Shown: positions 1 to 8,048, numbered from the stretch's first letter. The stretch: DNA of 39,851 bases from Thermococcus sp. (GCF_027011145.1 NZ_JALVAO010000059.1:1-39851), one strand, 5' to 3'. A program made the numbers and translations. Notes: generated from the sequence alone by a model not told the origin.

Positions 1-40
1 GATCCGGGTGTCGGGGGTTCAAATCCCCCTCGCCCCACCA
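1..40 (+). tRNA. 3' end of a tRNA, isoacceptor unknown (truncated by window start)
   Basis: Positions 13-29 form a T arm (GGGGG, loop TTCAAAT, CCCCC). They are followed by the 3' acceptor strand TCGCCCC at 30-36, discriminator A at 37 and an encoded CCA at 38-40. The anticodon lies outside the window, so the amino acid cannot be assigned. Only 8 bases separate it from the next tRNA gene, so the two are probably co-transcribed. Confidence 0.9.
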
Positions 41-48
41 CTTTCTGT

Positions 49-126
49 GCGGTGGTAGTCTAGCCTGGTCTAGGACACCGGCCTTCCAAGCCGGTGACCC
101 GGGTTCAAATCCCGGCCACCGCACCA
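49..126 (+). tRNA. tRNA-Gly (anticodon TCC)
   Basis: The acceptor stem GCGGTGG (49-55) pairs with CCACCGC (116-122), followed by discriminator A and an encoded CCA. The anticodon stem CCGGC/GCCGG flanks a loop reading CTTCCAA with anticodon TCC, which decodes GGA glycine codons. The T arm is CCGGG, TTCAAAT, CCCGG. The cloverleaf is complete and no intron is seen. Confidence 0.97.
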
Positions 127-465
127 GAAACTTTTCTCTGTGGACTTTTTCTAAAGGTTTGATAAAGGGAGTTTTTACTTGCTCCTTTGGTAGGTATTTC
201 ATGATTAAATGCTTTTTGGGCACCGATTAAAGTTGAAGCTCTTAGAAGAGGCCAATTTTTAGTGTTAACCCCTTGAAACTTCTTCCTTGAAGCAAGGCAC
301 GTCTAACCTTTTGCTCTTTGAGGAGAAGAACGTTTTTTTTGATCGGACTTTGCTTTGTGAAGTTTGCCTGGCGAAGCTTTTTTCTAATTGCTAAGAAGCA
401 AAAACCCTTTATGGAGTCATTATTTTGCCAGCTCATCCCAGATGCTGTTCACAAGGTTTCTCAGG
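127..465. other. intergenic gap without a supported gene
   Basis: AT-rich spacer between the tRNA pair and the promoter of the zinc-ribbon/aEF-1beta genes. Short open frames exist on both strands, but none has a ribosome binding site or a recognisable domain. A weak imperfect inverted repeat (AAAGGGAG ... CTCCTTT) near 165-200 could help end tRNA transcription. I see no C/D box RNA motifs here. Confidence 0.5.
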
Positions 466-480
466 AAAAACTTTATAAAC
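466..480 (+). promoter_or_regulatory. BRE/TATA promoter of the zinc-ribbon and aEF-1beta genes
   Basis: An A-rich BRE-like stretch (466-470) precedes the TATA element CTTTATAAAC (471-480). Transcription would start near 500, about 35 bases before the GTG start at 537. Confidence 0.65.
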
Positions 481-536
481 AGGCTGGGCAACGCTCACCA
501 GTGATTAAAAAACCACCTTTCTTGGAGGTGTTCGCA

Positions 537-716
537 GTGGAGATGAAGTTCGAGATACCCGTATGCACCTCATGCGGAAAGGAGATAACCCCTAGGGAGC
601 ACGCCACTCACTTTGTCTGTCCAAACTGCGGTGAAGCTATTATATGGCGTTGTGAATCTTGTAGAGTACTTAGCATGCCCTACAAGTGCCCCAAGTGTGG
701 CTGGGAGGGGCCGTGA
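537..716 (+). CDS. small two-zinc-ribbon protein (HVO_2753 / DUF1610 type)
   Basis: A 59-residue protein carrying four CxxC motifs (CTSC, CPNC, CESC, CPKC), enough to bind two zinc ions as paired zinc ribbons. The reading frame extends further upstream, but the start is set by GGAGGTG at 524-530, six bases before GTG 537; ATG 543 is the alternative. It is followed after 17 bases by aEF-1beta. This small zinc-finger/EF-1beta pairing is widespread in archaea, which suggests a translation-related or nucleic-acid-binding role. The molecular function is not established, and the haloarchaeal relative has been linked to motility and biofilm phenotypes. Confidence 0.85.
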   Translation: MEMKFEIPVCTSCGKEITPREHATHFVCPNCGEAIIWRCESCRVLSMPYKCPKCGWEGP

Positions 717-733
717 ATTAGGAGGTGAAGAAA

Positions 734-1009
734 ATGGCTGACTACAACATGGTTGCCGTCGTTAAGGTTATGCCAACCGACCCGGAGGTTAACCTCGACG
801 AGCTCGAGGCAAAGCTCAAGGAGGCACTCCCCGAGAAGTTTGGTTTAGCAAAGGTCGAGCGCGAGCCCATAGCTTTCGGTCTCGTCGCCCTCAAGTTCTA
901 CGTCCTAGCTAAGGATGAGGAAGGTTACGACCTCGACCAGGTTCTCGAGGCCTTCAGGAAGGTCGAGAACGTCGAGAGCGCTGAGGTCGAGACCGTTTCG
1001 AGGATTTGA
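734..1009 (+). CDS. ef1b: translation elongation factor aEF-1 beta
   Basis: A 91-residue protein, the size of archaeal aEF-1beta, the guanine-nucleotide exchange factor that recharges EF-1alpha with GTP. The sequence has the compact alpha/beta pattern of the family: an N-terminal strand (VAVVKVMP), an Asp/Glu-rich helix, the central PIAFGLVALKF strand and the C-terminal VESAEVETVSRI. The start is ATG 734, six bases after GGAGGTG at 721-727, rather than the GTG inside that ribosome binding site. It follows the zinc-ribbon gene closely and shares its promoter at 466-480. Confidence 0.95.
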   Translation: MADYNMVAVVKVMPTDPEVNLDELEAKLKEALPEKFGLAKVEREPIAFGLVALKFYVLAKDEEGYDLDQVLEAFRKVENVESAEVETVSRI

Positions 1010-1073
1010 ATCCTCAACTTTCTTCTATTCTCCGTCATCCTGTTTGTTGCCTCCCATTGCGGTGGGTTGGGGT

Positions 1074-1298
1074 ATGAAGGTTAGGTATGACCCAAAGGCA
1101 GATATTCTCTACATCCTCCTAAAGGAGGGTCCAGTAGCTGACACCGATGAGGTTAGTGAAGACGTATGGTTTGAATATGATGAAAAAGGGAAAGTTATAG
1201 GAATAGAGATATGGAACGCAGGAGAGAACATCATTAGGAAGAGCCTACTGGAAATAGAACGCTACACAAAAGGGTTGAAAAACGAAGTGAAAGTTTAA
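1074..1298 (+). CDS. DUF2283 family protein
   Basis: A 74-residue protein starting MKVRYDPKADILYI, with the DUF2283 signature: an early YDPKAD-LYI strand, a central W-EYDEKGKVIGIEI hairpin and a short helical tail. Members are small alpha/beta proteins often found beside DUF4258 toxins and suspected to be antitoxins; no such partner is adjacent here. ATG 1074 is chosen because the DUF2283 fold begins there and the upstream frame is a shadow of aEF-1beta. The ribosome binding site is weak (GGTTGGGGT). Its stop codon overlaps that of the convergent TPR gene. Confidence 0.7.
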   Translation: MKVRYDPKADILYILLKEGPVADTDEVSEDVWFEYDEKGKVIGIEIWNAGENIIRKSLLEIERYTKGLKNEVKV

Positions 1299-2317
1299 AG
1301 CCCCAAGCTCAGGCTTAGCTTCGGCCTCTTCCATTCATCGAGTATCGAGCGAAGCTCCTCGTTTTCGACCTTCGAGTAAAGCTCGTCAAAGCGCTTCTTT
1401 GCCCCCTCATCACCGGCTTTCCAGCGCGCCAGTTCGGCTATTGCCCTGAAGAAGTAGGCCGTATCGTCCTCAAAGAGCTCCGCAAATGTCTCCATGTTTC
1501 TCGAGATTACATCGTAGGCCTCTTCATTGAACAGCCCCTCGATGAAGTCAACGAGGGTGTCGAAAACGACTCCAAAGATATCATCGCTGACGTTTATTGC
1601 TTTGAGCAAGGCCTCGCGGAGGGCCTTGAAGGCCCTGTCGTAATCTTCTCTTCCGGCGTGGATTTCGGCCTCAACAAGCTTGGCGTTAATCTCTATCTCG
1701 TCGTCCCTCGGGTTCCTGAGGACTTCTCTTATTAACTCCTCGGCTTTCTCGTAGTCCCCAAGCTCGTAGTGGAAGTGGGCCAAATCGAGGAGGCTTATCA
1801 GCCTGTTCTTCTCGTCGTTTATGCGCTCGAATATCTCCCTCGCGCGTTCCATCAGTTCTATTGCCTTCTCCGTTTCGCCGAGCTCGTCGTAGTTGACCGC
1901 GAGGTTCGCTAAGGTTAGAGCAATCTCCTTGTCGTTCTTAAGGACATTCTCCTCGTGCTCGAGAAGCTTCTGGTATGTTTCTATGGCCTCCTTCGGCATT
2001 CCAAAGTGCTCGTAGGCATCGGCCAGGTAGTAAAGGGCAGTTGCGTACTCCTCTGGATCGTCCTTCTTCCCCTCAACGACTCTCCTGTAGAGCTCTATTG
2101 CGCTTTCAACATTGTCCAGATGGGCGTAAACGTGGGCAATCTCGTGAAGGAGGTCGTAGGGGTCGTCACATTTTATTGCCACTTCCCCGAGCCTCTTAAG
2201 TTCCTTTCTCAGCTCCTCTTCGCTCTCGATGGAGTCAATGTAATCGTCAAAGAGCTCAAGCAACTTCTCGCAGTCTTTTTCGGCAAGAGCCTTCTCCCAT
2301 TCATCTTTGAGGTTCAT
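1295..2317 (-). CDS. tetratricopeptide repeat protein
   Basis: A 340-residue, highly acidic, fully helical protein built from TPR-type 34-residue repeats. Recognisable units include YLADAYEHFGMPKEAIETYQ, ANLAVNYDELGETEKAIELM and LAHFHYELGDYEKAEELI. No signal peptide or membrane segment is seen, so it is a cytoplasmic scaffold for protein-protein contacts; partners cannot be inferred. The start ATG follows GGTGATGTGAA, and a TATA-like element lies upstream near 2355. It is transcribed away from nrdD and converges on the DUF2283 gene with a four-base overlap. Confidence 0.9.
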   Translation of the reverse strand: MNLKDEWEKALAEKDCEKLLELFDDYIDSIESEEELRKELKRLGEVAIKCDDPYDLLHEIAHVYAHLDNVESAIELYRRVVEGKKDDPEEYATALYYLADAYEHFGMPKEAIETYQKLLEHEENVLKNDKEIALTLANLAVNYDELGETEKAIELMERAREIFERINDEKNRLISLLDLAHFHYELGDYEKAEELIREVLRNPRDDEIEINAKLVEAEIHAGREDYDRAFKALREALLKAINVSDDIFGVVFDTLVDFIEGLFNEEAYDVISRNMETFAELFEDDTAYFFRAIAELARWKAGDEGAKKRFDELYSKVENEELRSILDEWKRPKLSLSLGL

Positions 2318-2549
2318 TTCACATCACCGCCCTTCGGTTCCTCTAAAGGGTTAAAAAGCTATGGCCCATCAAAACCGGGGAGGCTTGGAGTGGGTCGTAA
2401 GTCTTTCAAAGTTTTCAATTAGATTTTGACAGTTTAACAACTAATTGTCGCAATTAAAATAACTTTCTCCCTTTGCCGTCATTTTGATTGACGAATATCC
2501 CATTAATTGTGAGAAAACACGATAGTTTAGGGTAAACTTTCTGGACAAT

Positions 2550-2564
2550 TGGACATTTTGTCCA
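2550..2564. promoter_or_regulatory. candidate operator 1 upstream of the nrdD TATA box
   Basis: A perfect 6-3-6 inverted repeat, TGGACA-TTT-TGTCCA. A third half site, TGGACA, lies at 2542-2547 in direct orientation. It sits just upstream of the presumed BRE/TATA. Its architecture matches operator 2 (2611-2625), with centres 61 bases apart, about six helical turns, so the two could be bound on one DNA face. Confidence 0.55.
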
Positions 2565-2610
2565 TTGGTTCAACGTGAAAGGTTATATCTCACATCGCCA
2601 GTTCAACACA

Positions 2611-2625
2611 TGGATAATTTATCCA
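2611..2625. promoter_or_regulatory. candidate operator 2 at the nrdD transcription start and ribosome binding site
   Basis: A perfect 6-3-6 inverted repeat, TGGATA-ATT-TATCCA, differing from operator 1 by one symmetric change per half site. It covers the predicted transcription start, and its last base is the first base of the ribosome binding site AGGTGG (2625-2630). Occupancy would be expected to block initiation. Confidence 0.55.
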
Positions 2626-2635
2626 GGTGGTGCAA

Positions 2636-4480
2636 ATGGAAGAAGTGAGAAGGGACATAATACAGGAGTACGCAGGCTGGAGCAGTCTCGACGTGCTTGA
2701 AAACGCGAACCGCTATCCCGGCCCAACGGGTTTCTTCGCCTACGTTATGGAGGAGGCCCTGAAGGAGAGCATCTCGCTAGTCCCAAAGGAAGGGAGAGAG
2801 GCTCACTTCTCGGGCGATATCTACATCCACAAGCTCCCCTACAGCCTCTACATCCCCTACTGCACGGGCCACAGTACCGCCAGACTCCTCGAGAAGGGCC
2901 TCAGAACGCCGACGATAGTGTCGAGGCCGGCCAGACATTTTGATACCTACGTTGACCACATAGCGAACTACCTCATAACCATGCAACACTACTTCAGCGG
3001 TGCCCAGGCTTTGAGCTCTGTGGAGTGGTATGCGGGGCCGTTCATCAGGAAGGAAGGCCTGGACAGGCGTAAAATCAGACAGAACATTCAGAGGCTTGTT
3101 TACAACCTCAACTACCCGAGCAGGGTCGGAATGCAGACCCCCTTCACGAACTTCACCGTAACGCTCGACGCCCCGAAGAAAATGCTTGAAGGCGATTACG
3201 CGGTTTACGACGGGAAAAGGCTCGAACCCCTTGGCGAGTACGAGAGGGAAGCGAAGGAGTTTTTCATAGCCCTTACCGAGGTTCTCAGGGAAGGAGACGC
3301 TCTCGGACAGCCATTCACCTTCCCGATTCCCACAATAATGGTTACGGCCAAGATGCTTTGGGACGATCCGGAGGTGTTTGAAGCCGTTTTCCAAACGGCC
3401 GCCAAGAGAGGAAGCTTCTACTGGCTCAACACGAACGTCGTTGACCCCGACGCGAGCTACGCGATGTGCTGCAGAATAGCCATAGACAAGACCGAGATGG
3501 CCTTTGCCTTCGGAGTATCCGGGAAGAGCGCTGAAGAAGAGGCTATAGAGAGGCTTGAAAGACAGCGCTTCGGCGGCCTCTGGGCGATGCCCGACGTCAC
3601 AGGCTCGGTGAACGTGACCACCGTCAATCTGCCGAGGCTCGCCCTGAAGGCCAGAGGAGACGACGACAGGTTCTGGGATGAATATGAAAGAATCCTCGAA
3701 ACAGTGAGGAGAACGACGGACTGGTTCAGGGAGCGCTACGTGAGGCTGATAACGAACTACCGGCAGATGTATCAGATGATTCACCTCTACCTCGAGGAGT
3801 TCCCGTCCAGCCACTTTAACACCATCGGAATCCTCGGTTTGCCTGAAGCGGCCGCGATTTACCTCAACGAACCGAAGCTCTGGGAAGAAGGCACGAGAAG
3901 GGACTGGCTTAACGCGGCTGAGCTCATGAGGGAGATGGTTGAGTTCGCCACTTCCAAAGCTCGCGAGTGGATGCGCGAAAGCGGGACGCCCTGGAACGTC
4001 GAGGAGGTGCCGGGAGAAAGCGCCGCCGCTAAACTGGCCGTTAAAGACCTGCACGAGTTCCCGGAGCTCAAGGAGTACCTAAGCGACCCTGAAAACCCGA
4101 TTTACTCAACCAGTATAGCCCCCTACTACGGCTCCCTCGAGCTGGCAGACAGGATAAGGATTGAGGAGAAAGTTCAAAGGAGCTTCACAGGTGGAGTGAT
4201 GATGCACGTCTTCCTCGGGGAGGAGCCGGACCCAGAGGCGCTGGCAAAGCTCACAAAGAGGCTCATGAGGACAGAACTGGTTTACTGGAGCTACACTCCG
4301 GCCATTACAGTCTGTAACTCCTGTGGATACTCGACTACCGGCCTGTACACCAACTGCCCGCGCTGTGGGAGTGAGAACGTGGAAATATGGAGCAGGATAA
4401 TCGGCTACTACAGACCGCTCAGGAACTGGAACCCCTTCCGGAAGAGGGAGTTCTGGACGAGGAGGCACTACTCCTCCTGA
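2636..4480 (+). CDS. nrdD: anaerobic (class III) ribonucleoside-triphosphate reductase
   Basis: Reduces ribonucleotides to deoxyribonucleotides for DNA synthesis in strict anaerobes, using a glycyl radical. The 614-residue protein shows the active-site cysteines in YIPYCTGHS (C76) and YAMCCRI (C278/C279). The C-terminal zinc site is CNSC (C560, C563) and CPRC (C574, C577), and the glycyl-radical segment SRIIGYYRP has G590. It is shorter than the E. coli enzyme (712) and begins directly at the catalytic domain, so no N-terminal ATP-cone is visible; overall activity control by ATP/dATP at such a site is therefore not expected. The start is ATG 2636, five bases after AGGTGG. No intein is present. 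nrdG follows after 21 bases. Confidence 0.97.
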   Translation: MEEVRRDIIQEYAGWSSLDVLENANRYPGPTGFFAYVMEEALKESISLVPKEGREAHFSGDIYIHKLPYSLYIPYCTGHSTARLLEKGLRTPTIVSRPARHFDTYVDHIANYLITMQHYFSGAQALSSVEWYAGPFIRKEGLDRRKIRQNIQRLVYNLNYPSRVGMQTPFTNFTVTLDAPKKMLEGDYAVYDGKRLEPLGEYEREAKEFFIALTEVLREGDALGQPFTFPIPTIMVTAKMLWDDPEVFEAVFQTAAKRGSFYWLNTNVVDPDASYAMCCRIAIDKTEMAFAFGVSGKSAEEEAIERLERQRFGGLWAMPDVTGSVNVTTVNLPRLALKARGDDDRFWDEYERILETVRRTTDWFRERYVRLITNYRQMYQMIHLYLEEFPSSHFNTIGILGLPEAAAIYLNEPKLWEEGTRRDWLNAAELMREMVEFATSKAREWMRESGTPWNVEEVPGESAAAKLAVKDLHEFPELKEYLSDPENPIYSTSIAPYYGSLELADRIRIEEKVQRSFTGGVMMHVFLGEEPDPEALAKLTKRLMRTELVYWSYTPAITVCNSCGYSTTGLYTNCPRCGSENVEIWSRIIGYYRPLRNWNPFRKREFWTRRHYSS

Positions 4481-4501
4481 TTTCTTTTTGGAGGTGATTC
4501 G

Positions 4502-5245
4502 ATGCTCACGAGTGGCTGGAAGAGCGTCAGCATGGTTGACGTCCACGGTAAGGTCACCTTTACCCTGTGGCTCTGCCTCTGCAACCTCAAGTGTCCCTTC
4601 TGCCACAACTGGCGCATAGCAGAGGGTTTTGACTGCTTCCCGTTGGACAGAAAAGCCCTTCTGGAGGAGCTGGAATCGAGCGCCTTCCTCGTTGACTACT
4701 TCCACGTCACAGGTGGCGAACCGCTGATGCAGTGGCAGGAGTTAGGAACGCTCTTAGCTGAAGTCAAGCTTCTCAACGTCCCTGTGAGCCTGAACACTAA
4801 CTTAACCCTCGTCGGCCCGCTGGAGAGGCTTCTGAAAGCTGGACTCGTTGACCACATCGCCACCGACCTCAAGGCACCTCCTGAACTCTACGGTCTCCCT
4901 GAAAAACCCTCGAAAAAGCTCTGGGAGCTCTTCCTGAGTGGCCTTGAGCTGGTCTCAAGCTATGGGATTCTACTGGAACTGAGGATTCCCGTGGCGAGAG
5001 GGTTAGATGCCTGGCCATGGGTTGAGGAGGGGCTCAAGCATCTCAACACTGACTTCTATGTTGTCCTTAACCCACTAGTAGGAAGGCCCCTAACGAATCC
5101 AAGGGATGAAGCCTGGTGCTCAAACCATTGCTGGCCCGAAAAGGAAGTCGAGGAGCTGAGGGAGAGACTGGAGGGGCTGGGTATAGACGTTCACACGAAC
5201 CACTTTGGAGACACTCCAGCCAAGCGGGTTTCCGTTTCTGTCTGA
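4502..5245 (+). CDS. nrdG: anaerobic ribonucleotide reductase activating protein, radical SAM
   Basis: Generates the glycyl radical on NrdD by reductive cleavage of S-adenosylmethionine. The 247-residue protein has the radical SAM cluster motif CNLKCPFC (C27, C31, C34) followed by HNW, then the SAM-binding HVTGGEPLMQ segment. It starts at ATG 4502 behind a strong GGAGGTGATT site, directly downstream of nrdD, so the pair is one operon. At 247 residues it is longer than the roughly 150-residue E. coli NrdG and resembles the archaeal/PflA-like form. Confidence 0.95.
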   Translation: MLTSGWKSVSMVDVHGKVTFTLWLCLCNLKCPFCHNWRIAEGFDCFPLDRKALLEELESSAFLVDYFHVTGGEPLMQWQELGTLLAEVKLLNVPVSLNTNLTLVGPLERLLKAGLVDHIATDLKAPPELYGLPEKPSKKLWELFLSGLELVSSYGILLELRIPVARGLDAWPWVEEGLKHLNTDFYVVLNPLVGRPLTNPRDEAWCSNHCWPEKEVEELRERLEGLGIDVHTNHFGDTPAKRVSVSV

Positions 5246-5344
5246 CCTTCAAAACCCAATTCCCGGCGTTTTCTTATTTCCCCGAGACGGGCTATCCATG
5301 ACCCTGATGGACACCATGACATCCCCGGGCCAGAGGCTCATTAC

Positions 5345-5360
5345 CGAAAAGCTTATAAAT
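5345..5360 (+). promoter_or_regulatory. strong BRE/TATA promoter of the thermosome gene
   Basis: BRE-like CGAAAA (5345-5350) followed by TATA CTTATAAAT (5352-5360). The expected start near 5382 leaves a leader of about 65 bases ending in a purine-rich ribosome binding site (GGAGGGGGTGAGG). The spacer 5246-5344 holds no supported gene. Confidence 0.75.
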
Positions 5361-5447
5361 AGGCTAAAAGAACGATAGTGCGGAAACACTTAAGGTTACT
5401 AAAAGACCTCACCAGCCAGAAAAAGAAAAGGGAGGGGGTGAGGGGAG

Positions 5448-7088
5448 ATGGCCCAGCTTGCAGGCCAGCCGGTTGTTATTCTGCCCGAGGGAACCCAGAG
5501 GTACGTCGGAAGGGACGCTCAGAGGCTCAACATCCTCGCGGCTAGAATCGTTGCTGAAACCATAAGGACTACCCTTGGACCGAAGGGTATGGACAAGATG
5601 CTCGTCGACAGCCTCGGTGACATCGTCATCACCAACGACGGAGCAACGATTCTCGACGAAATGGACATCCAGCACCCCGCCGCTAAGATGATGGTTGAGG
5701 TTGCTAAGACTCAGGACAAGGAGGCTGGCGATGGTACTACCACCGCCGTTGTTATCGCTGGCGAGCTTCTCAAGAAGGCTGAGGAGCTTCTCGACCAGAA
5801 CATCCACCCGAGCATAATCATCAAGGGTTACGCCCTCGCTGCCGAGAAGGCCCAGGAGATACTCGAGGGCATCGCCAAGGAGGTTAGCCCAGATGATGTT
5901 GAGACTCTCAAGAAAGCTGCCGTCACTGCAATCACTGGAAAGGCCGCCGAGGAGGAGCGCGAGTACCTGGCGAACATAGCCGTCGAGGCCGTCAGGCAGG
6001 TCGCCGAGAAAGTCGGCGACAAGTACAAGGTTGACCTCGACAACATCAAGTTCGAGAAGAAAGAAGGTGGAAGCGTCCGCGAGACCCAGCTCATCAAGGG
6101 TGTCGTCATCGACAAGGAGGTCGTCCACCCAGGCATGCCGAAGAGGGTCGAGAACGCGAAGATTGCCCTCATCAACGAGGCCCTTGAGGTCAAGGAGACC
6201 GAGACCGATGCCGAGATAAGGATTACCAGCCCCGAGCAGCTCCAGGCCTTCCTCGAGCAGGAGGAGCGCATGCTGAAGGAGATGGTCGACAAGATTAAGG
6301 AGGTTGGCGCCAACGTTGTCTTTGTCCAGAAGGGCATTGATGATCTCGCCCAGCACTACCTGGCCAAGTACGGCATAATGGCCGTGAGGAGGGTCAAGAA
6401 GAGCGACATGGAGAAGCTCGCCAAGGCCACCGGCGCTAAGATTGTCACCAACATCCGCGACCTGACTCCAGAGGACCTCGGTGAGGCTGAGCTCGTCGAG
6501 CAGAGGAAGGTTGCTGGAGAGAACATGATATTCGTCGAGGGTTGCAAGAACCCGAAGGCCGTAACGATACTCATCCGCGGTGGAACCGAGCACGTCGTTG
6601 ATGAAGTCGAGAGGGCCCTCGAAGACGCCGTCAAGGTCGTCAAGGACATCGTCGAGGACGGCAAGATACTCCCGGCTGGCGGTGCTCCTGAGATTGAGCT
6701 CAGCATAAGGCTCGACGAGTACGCCAAGGAGGTCGGTGGCAAGGAGCAGCTCGCCATCGAGGCCTTCGCTGAGGCCCTGAAGGTCATCCCGAGGACCCTC
6801 GCTGAGAACGCCGGACTTGACCCAGTCGAGACCCTCGTCAAGGTAATAGCGGCCCACAAGGAGAAGGGTCCGACCATCGGTGTCGACGTCTTCGAGGGCG
6901 AGCCGGCCGACATGATGGAGAAGGGCGTCATCGCTCCGCTCAGGGTCACCAAGCAGGCCATTAAGAGCGCCAGTGAGGCCGCGATAATGATACTCAGAAT
7001 CGACGACGTCATCGCTGCCAGCAAGCTCGAAAAGGACAAGGAAGGGGAGAAAGGAGGAAGTAGTGACTTCGGTAGCGACCTCGACTGA
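5448..7088 (+). CDS. ths: thermosome (group II chaperonin) subunit
   Basis: ATP-driven protein-folding chaperonin subunit that assembles into a double-ring cage in the cytoplasm. The 546 residues match the family length. Visible signatures include the N-terminal [17 protein letters not shown], the ATP-binding GDGTTT (94-99) and GGAPEIE toward the C-terminus. The C-terminal tail is acidic and Gly/Ser-containing ([11 protein letters not shown]). Thermococci usually have two subunits; 546 residues fits the beta-type (CpkB-like) subunit, but I cannot distinguish the paralogues securely. Codon use is strongly biased toward GAG, AAG and CTC, as expected for a very highly expressed gene. Confidence 0.97.
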   Translation: MAQLAGQPVVILPEGTQRYVGRDAQRLNILAARIVAETIRTTLGPKGMDKMLVDSLGDIVITNDGATILDEMDIQHPAAKMMVEVAKTQDKEAGDGTTTAVVIAGELLKKAEELLDQNIHPSIIIKGYALAAEKAQEILEGIAKEVSPDDVETLKKAAVTAITGKAAEEEREYLANIAVEAVRQVAEKVGDKYKVDLDNIKFEKKEGGSVRETQLIKGVVIDKEVVHPGMPKRVENAKIALINEALEVKETETDAEIRITSPEQLQAFLEQEERMLKEMVDKIKEVGANVVFVQKGIDDLAQHYLAKYGIMAVRRVKKSDMEKLAKATGAKIVTNIRDLTPEDLGEAELVEQRKVAGENMIFVEGCKNPKAVTILIRGGTEHVVDEVERALEDAVKVVKDIVEDGKILPAGGAPEIELSIRLDEYAKEVGGKEQLAIEAFAEALKVIPRTLAENAGLDPVETLVKVIAAHKEKGPTIGVDVFEGEPADMMEKGVIAPLRVTKQAIKSASEAAIMILRIDDVIAASKLEKDKEGEKGGSSDFGSDLD

Positions 7089-7094
7089 AGTCTT

Positions 7095-7688
7095 CTAACT
7101 TTTTAGTCTTTCAATATCTTCTTCAAGTTTCTTCAGCTTCCCCTTAAACCTCCTCAGCTGGTCGTTGGCTATCCTCACGATTCTTTCGATGTATTCCTCG
7201 CCAACCCAGAGCTCGCCGTTCTCACCGAGGGGAACGTCCATTCTCTCCGTGGAGCGTATCTCGACGAGTAACTTTTTGTGGCTCACGCTCTTTATGTTGC
7301 TGTATTTAAAGCCGAGGCCAATGGCAAGGTTGAGCAACCTAACGGCATCCTCCATTGTTCTGGCCGAAACGTGCAGGATTGGGCTCCTCACCAGAAACCA
7401 GAGCTGGCCCGATTTGTGTTTCCTAACCGCCTCAAGGACTTCCTCCACGGAAACCTCGCGGTGCCACTTGCCGAGCCAGACCGAGTTGAGCTTATCTCCA
7501 AAATGTGGCATCTCCATGACGGAAATCCTGCCCGAGCACGAGCTCGTTGTGAAGTAGCTTTCCAGTGCGTTCAGTTTCTCAAGCAGGGGTATTATGTCGC
7601 GGTCGACCTTGTCTTCTTCCAAAGCCCTTCTCAGGCTTTCCATTGCCTTGGCCTTCTGCTCTTCGAAGTTCTTGGTGTAGAGGAACAT
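7095..7688 (-). CDS. taw3: tRNA wyosine-derivative synthesis protein Taw3 (TYW3 family)
   Basis: SAM-dependent methyltransferase-like protein that modifies the wyosine base at G37 of tRNA-Phe. The 197-residue protein has the family core TTSSCSGRI near residue 52, the GKWHREV segment, the LWFLVRSPILHV strand and a C-terminal coiled helix. There is no clear ribosome binding site. A TATA-like AAGTTTAAAT (7711-7720, minus strand) lies about 26 bases before the ATG, consistent with a leaderless mRNA. It converges on the thermosome gene with a six-base gap. Confidence 0.92.
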   Translation of the reverse strand: MFLYTKNFEEQKAKAMESLRRALEEDKVDRDIIPLLEKLNALESYFTTSSCSGRISVMEMPHFGDKLNSVWLGKWHREVSVEEVLEAVRKHKSGQLWFLVRSPILHVSARTMEDAVRLLNLAIGLGFKYSNIKSVSHKKLLVEIRSTERMDVPLGENGELWVGEEYIERIVRIANDQLRRFKGKLKKLEEDIERLKS

Positions 7689-7710
7689 GGTGGTTGGTCT
7701 CGTGGTGAAT

Positions 7711-7720
7711 ATTTAAACTT
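7711..7720 (-). promoter_or_regulatory. TATA box giving a probable leaderless taw3 transcript
   Basis: AAGTTTAAAT on the minus strand is centred about 26 bases upstream of ATG 7688, the usual archaeal TATA-to-start distance, so transcription should begin at the start codon. It abuts the last codon of the broken VapC gene. Confidence 0.5.
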
Positions 7721-8048
7721 TAACGCTCAAGAAGAATCAACCTAAGGCTTGATACCTCTGCGATTGCCAGAAAGTCCGAGTCGTAAGTTATTAGCTCTTC
7801 TCCACGGTTTATGCACATAGAAGCGATTAGAAGGTCTGCAAATCCCTGTGGATTGCCCTTTTTGAGGAGTTTCTCTTGAAGTCTATGGGCGAATAATCGT
7901 CTAGAGTTGGGAATAAGACGTTTCCGCTGAACTTTGAATACCTTACAATCTGTGGAAACTCGACAAAAGTCACTCCTGTAATATCTTCTGGAATTTCCTA
8001 TCTTTTTCTCACTCGCTCAATGACTACGTTGGTATCTAAGACAGCCAC
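7720..8048 (-). pseudogene. vapC: VapC-type PIN-domain toxin, broken by one TAG and one frameshift
   Basis: Reading from GTG 8048 gives VAVLDTNVVIERVRKR, then an in-frame TAG (8000-7998). The same frame continues EIPEDITGVTFVEF...VLFPTLDDYS. A one-base shift near 7888-7892 then leads into AHRLQEKLLKKGNPQGFADL...TYDSDFLAIAEV, ending at TAA 7722-7720. The PIN acidic residues are all present (D of LDTN, E of FVEF, D of FADLL, D of YDSDF), so family identity is firm even though the gene is broken. It overlaps the end of the antitoxin gene by 13 bases, the classic VapBC arrangement. Recent inactivation is the simplest explanation; sequencing error is possible. Confidence 0.85.

Larger units (their letters stand above)
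2318..2635. promoter_or_regulatory. divergent promoter region between the TPR gene and nrdD
   Basis: A 318-base AT-rich region with no open frame. For nrdD, a TATA-like GTTATAT at 2582-2588 predicts a transcript start near 2612. Two related inverted repeats (listed separately) flank this element. GTTCAAC occurs at 2568-2574 and 2601-2607, 33 bases apart, and GTTTAAC at 2432-2438; these may be further protein contacts or chance. No RNA gene motifs were found. Confidence 0.6.

Noticed and set aside
242-436. Minus-strand 64-codon frame and the long upstream part of the plus-strand frame from 318
   Set aside because: No ribosome binding site or domain, low-complexity Phe/Lys-rich translation; the real gene in the plus frame begins at GTG 537 behind GGAGGTG.
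2777-4054. 425-codon frame on the minus strand inside nrdD
   Set aside because: Exact shadow of a highly biased GC-rich gene; the translation has no recognisable domain and nrdD on the plus strand is certain.
5409-6857. 482-codon minus-strand frame antisense to the thermosome gene
   Set aside because: Leu/Asp/Val-rich shadow of GAG/CTC/GAC codon bias; no ribosome binding site or motif.
7998-8000. UAG recoding (pyrrolysine or readthrough) as an explanation for the two in-frame TAGs
   Set aside because: Pyrrolysine systems are not known in Thermococcales, several genes here end normally in TAG, and vapC also carries a frameshift, so mutation is the simpler reading.
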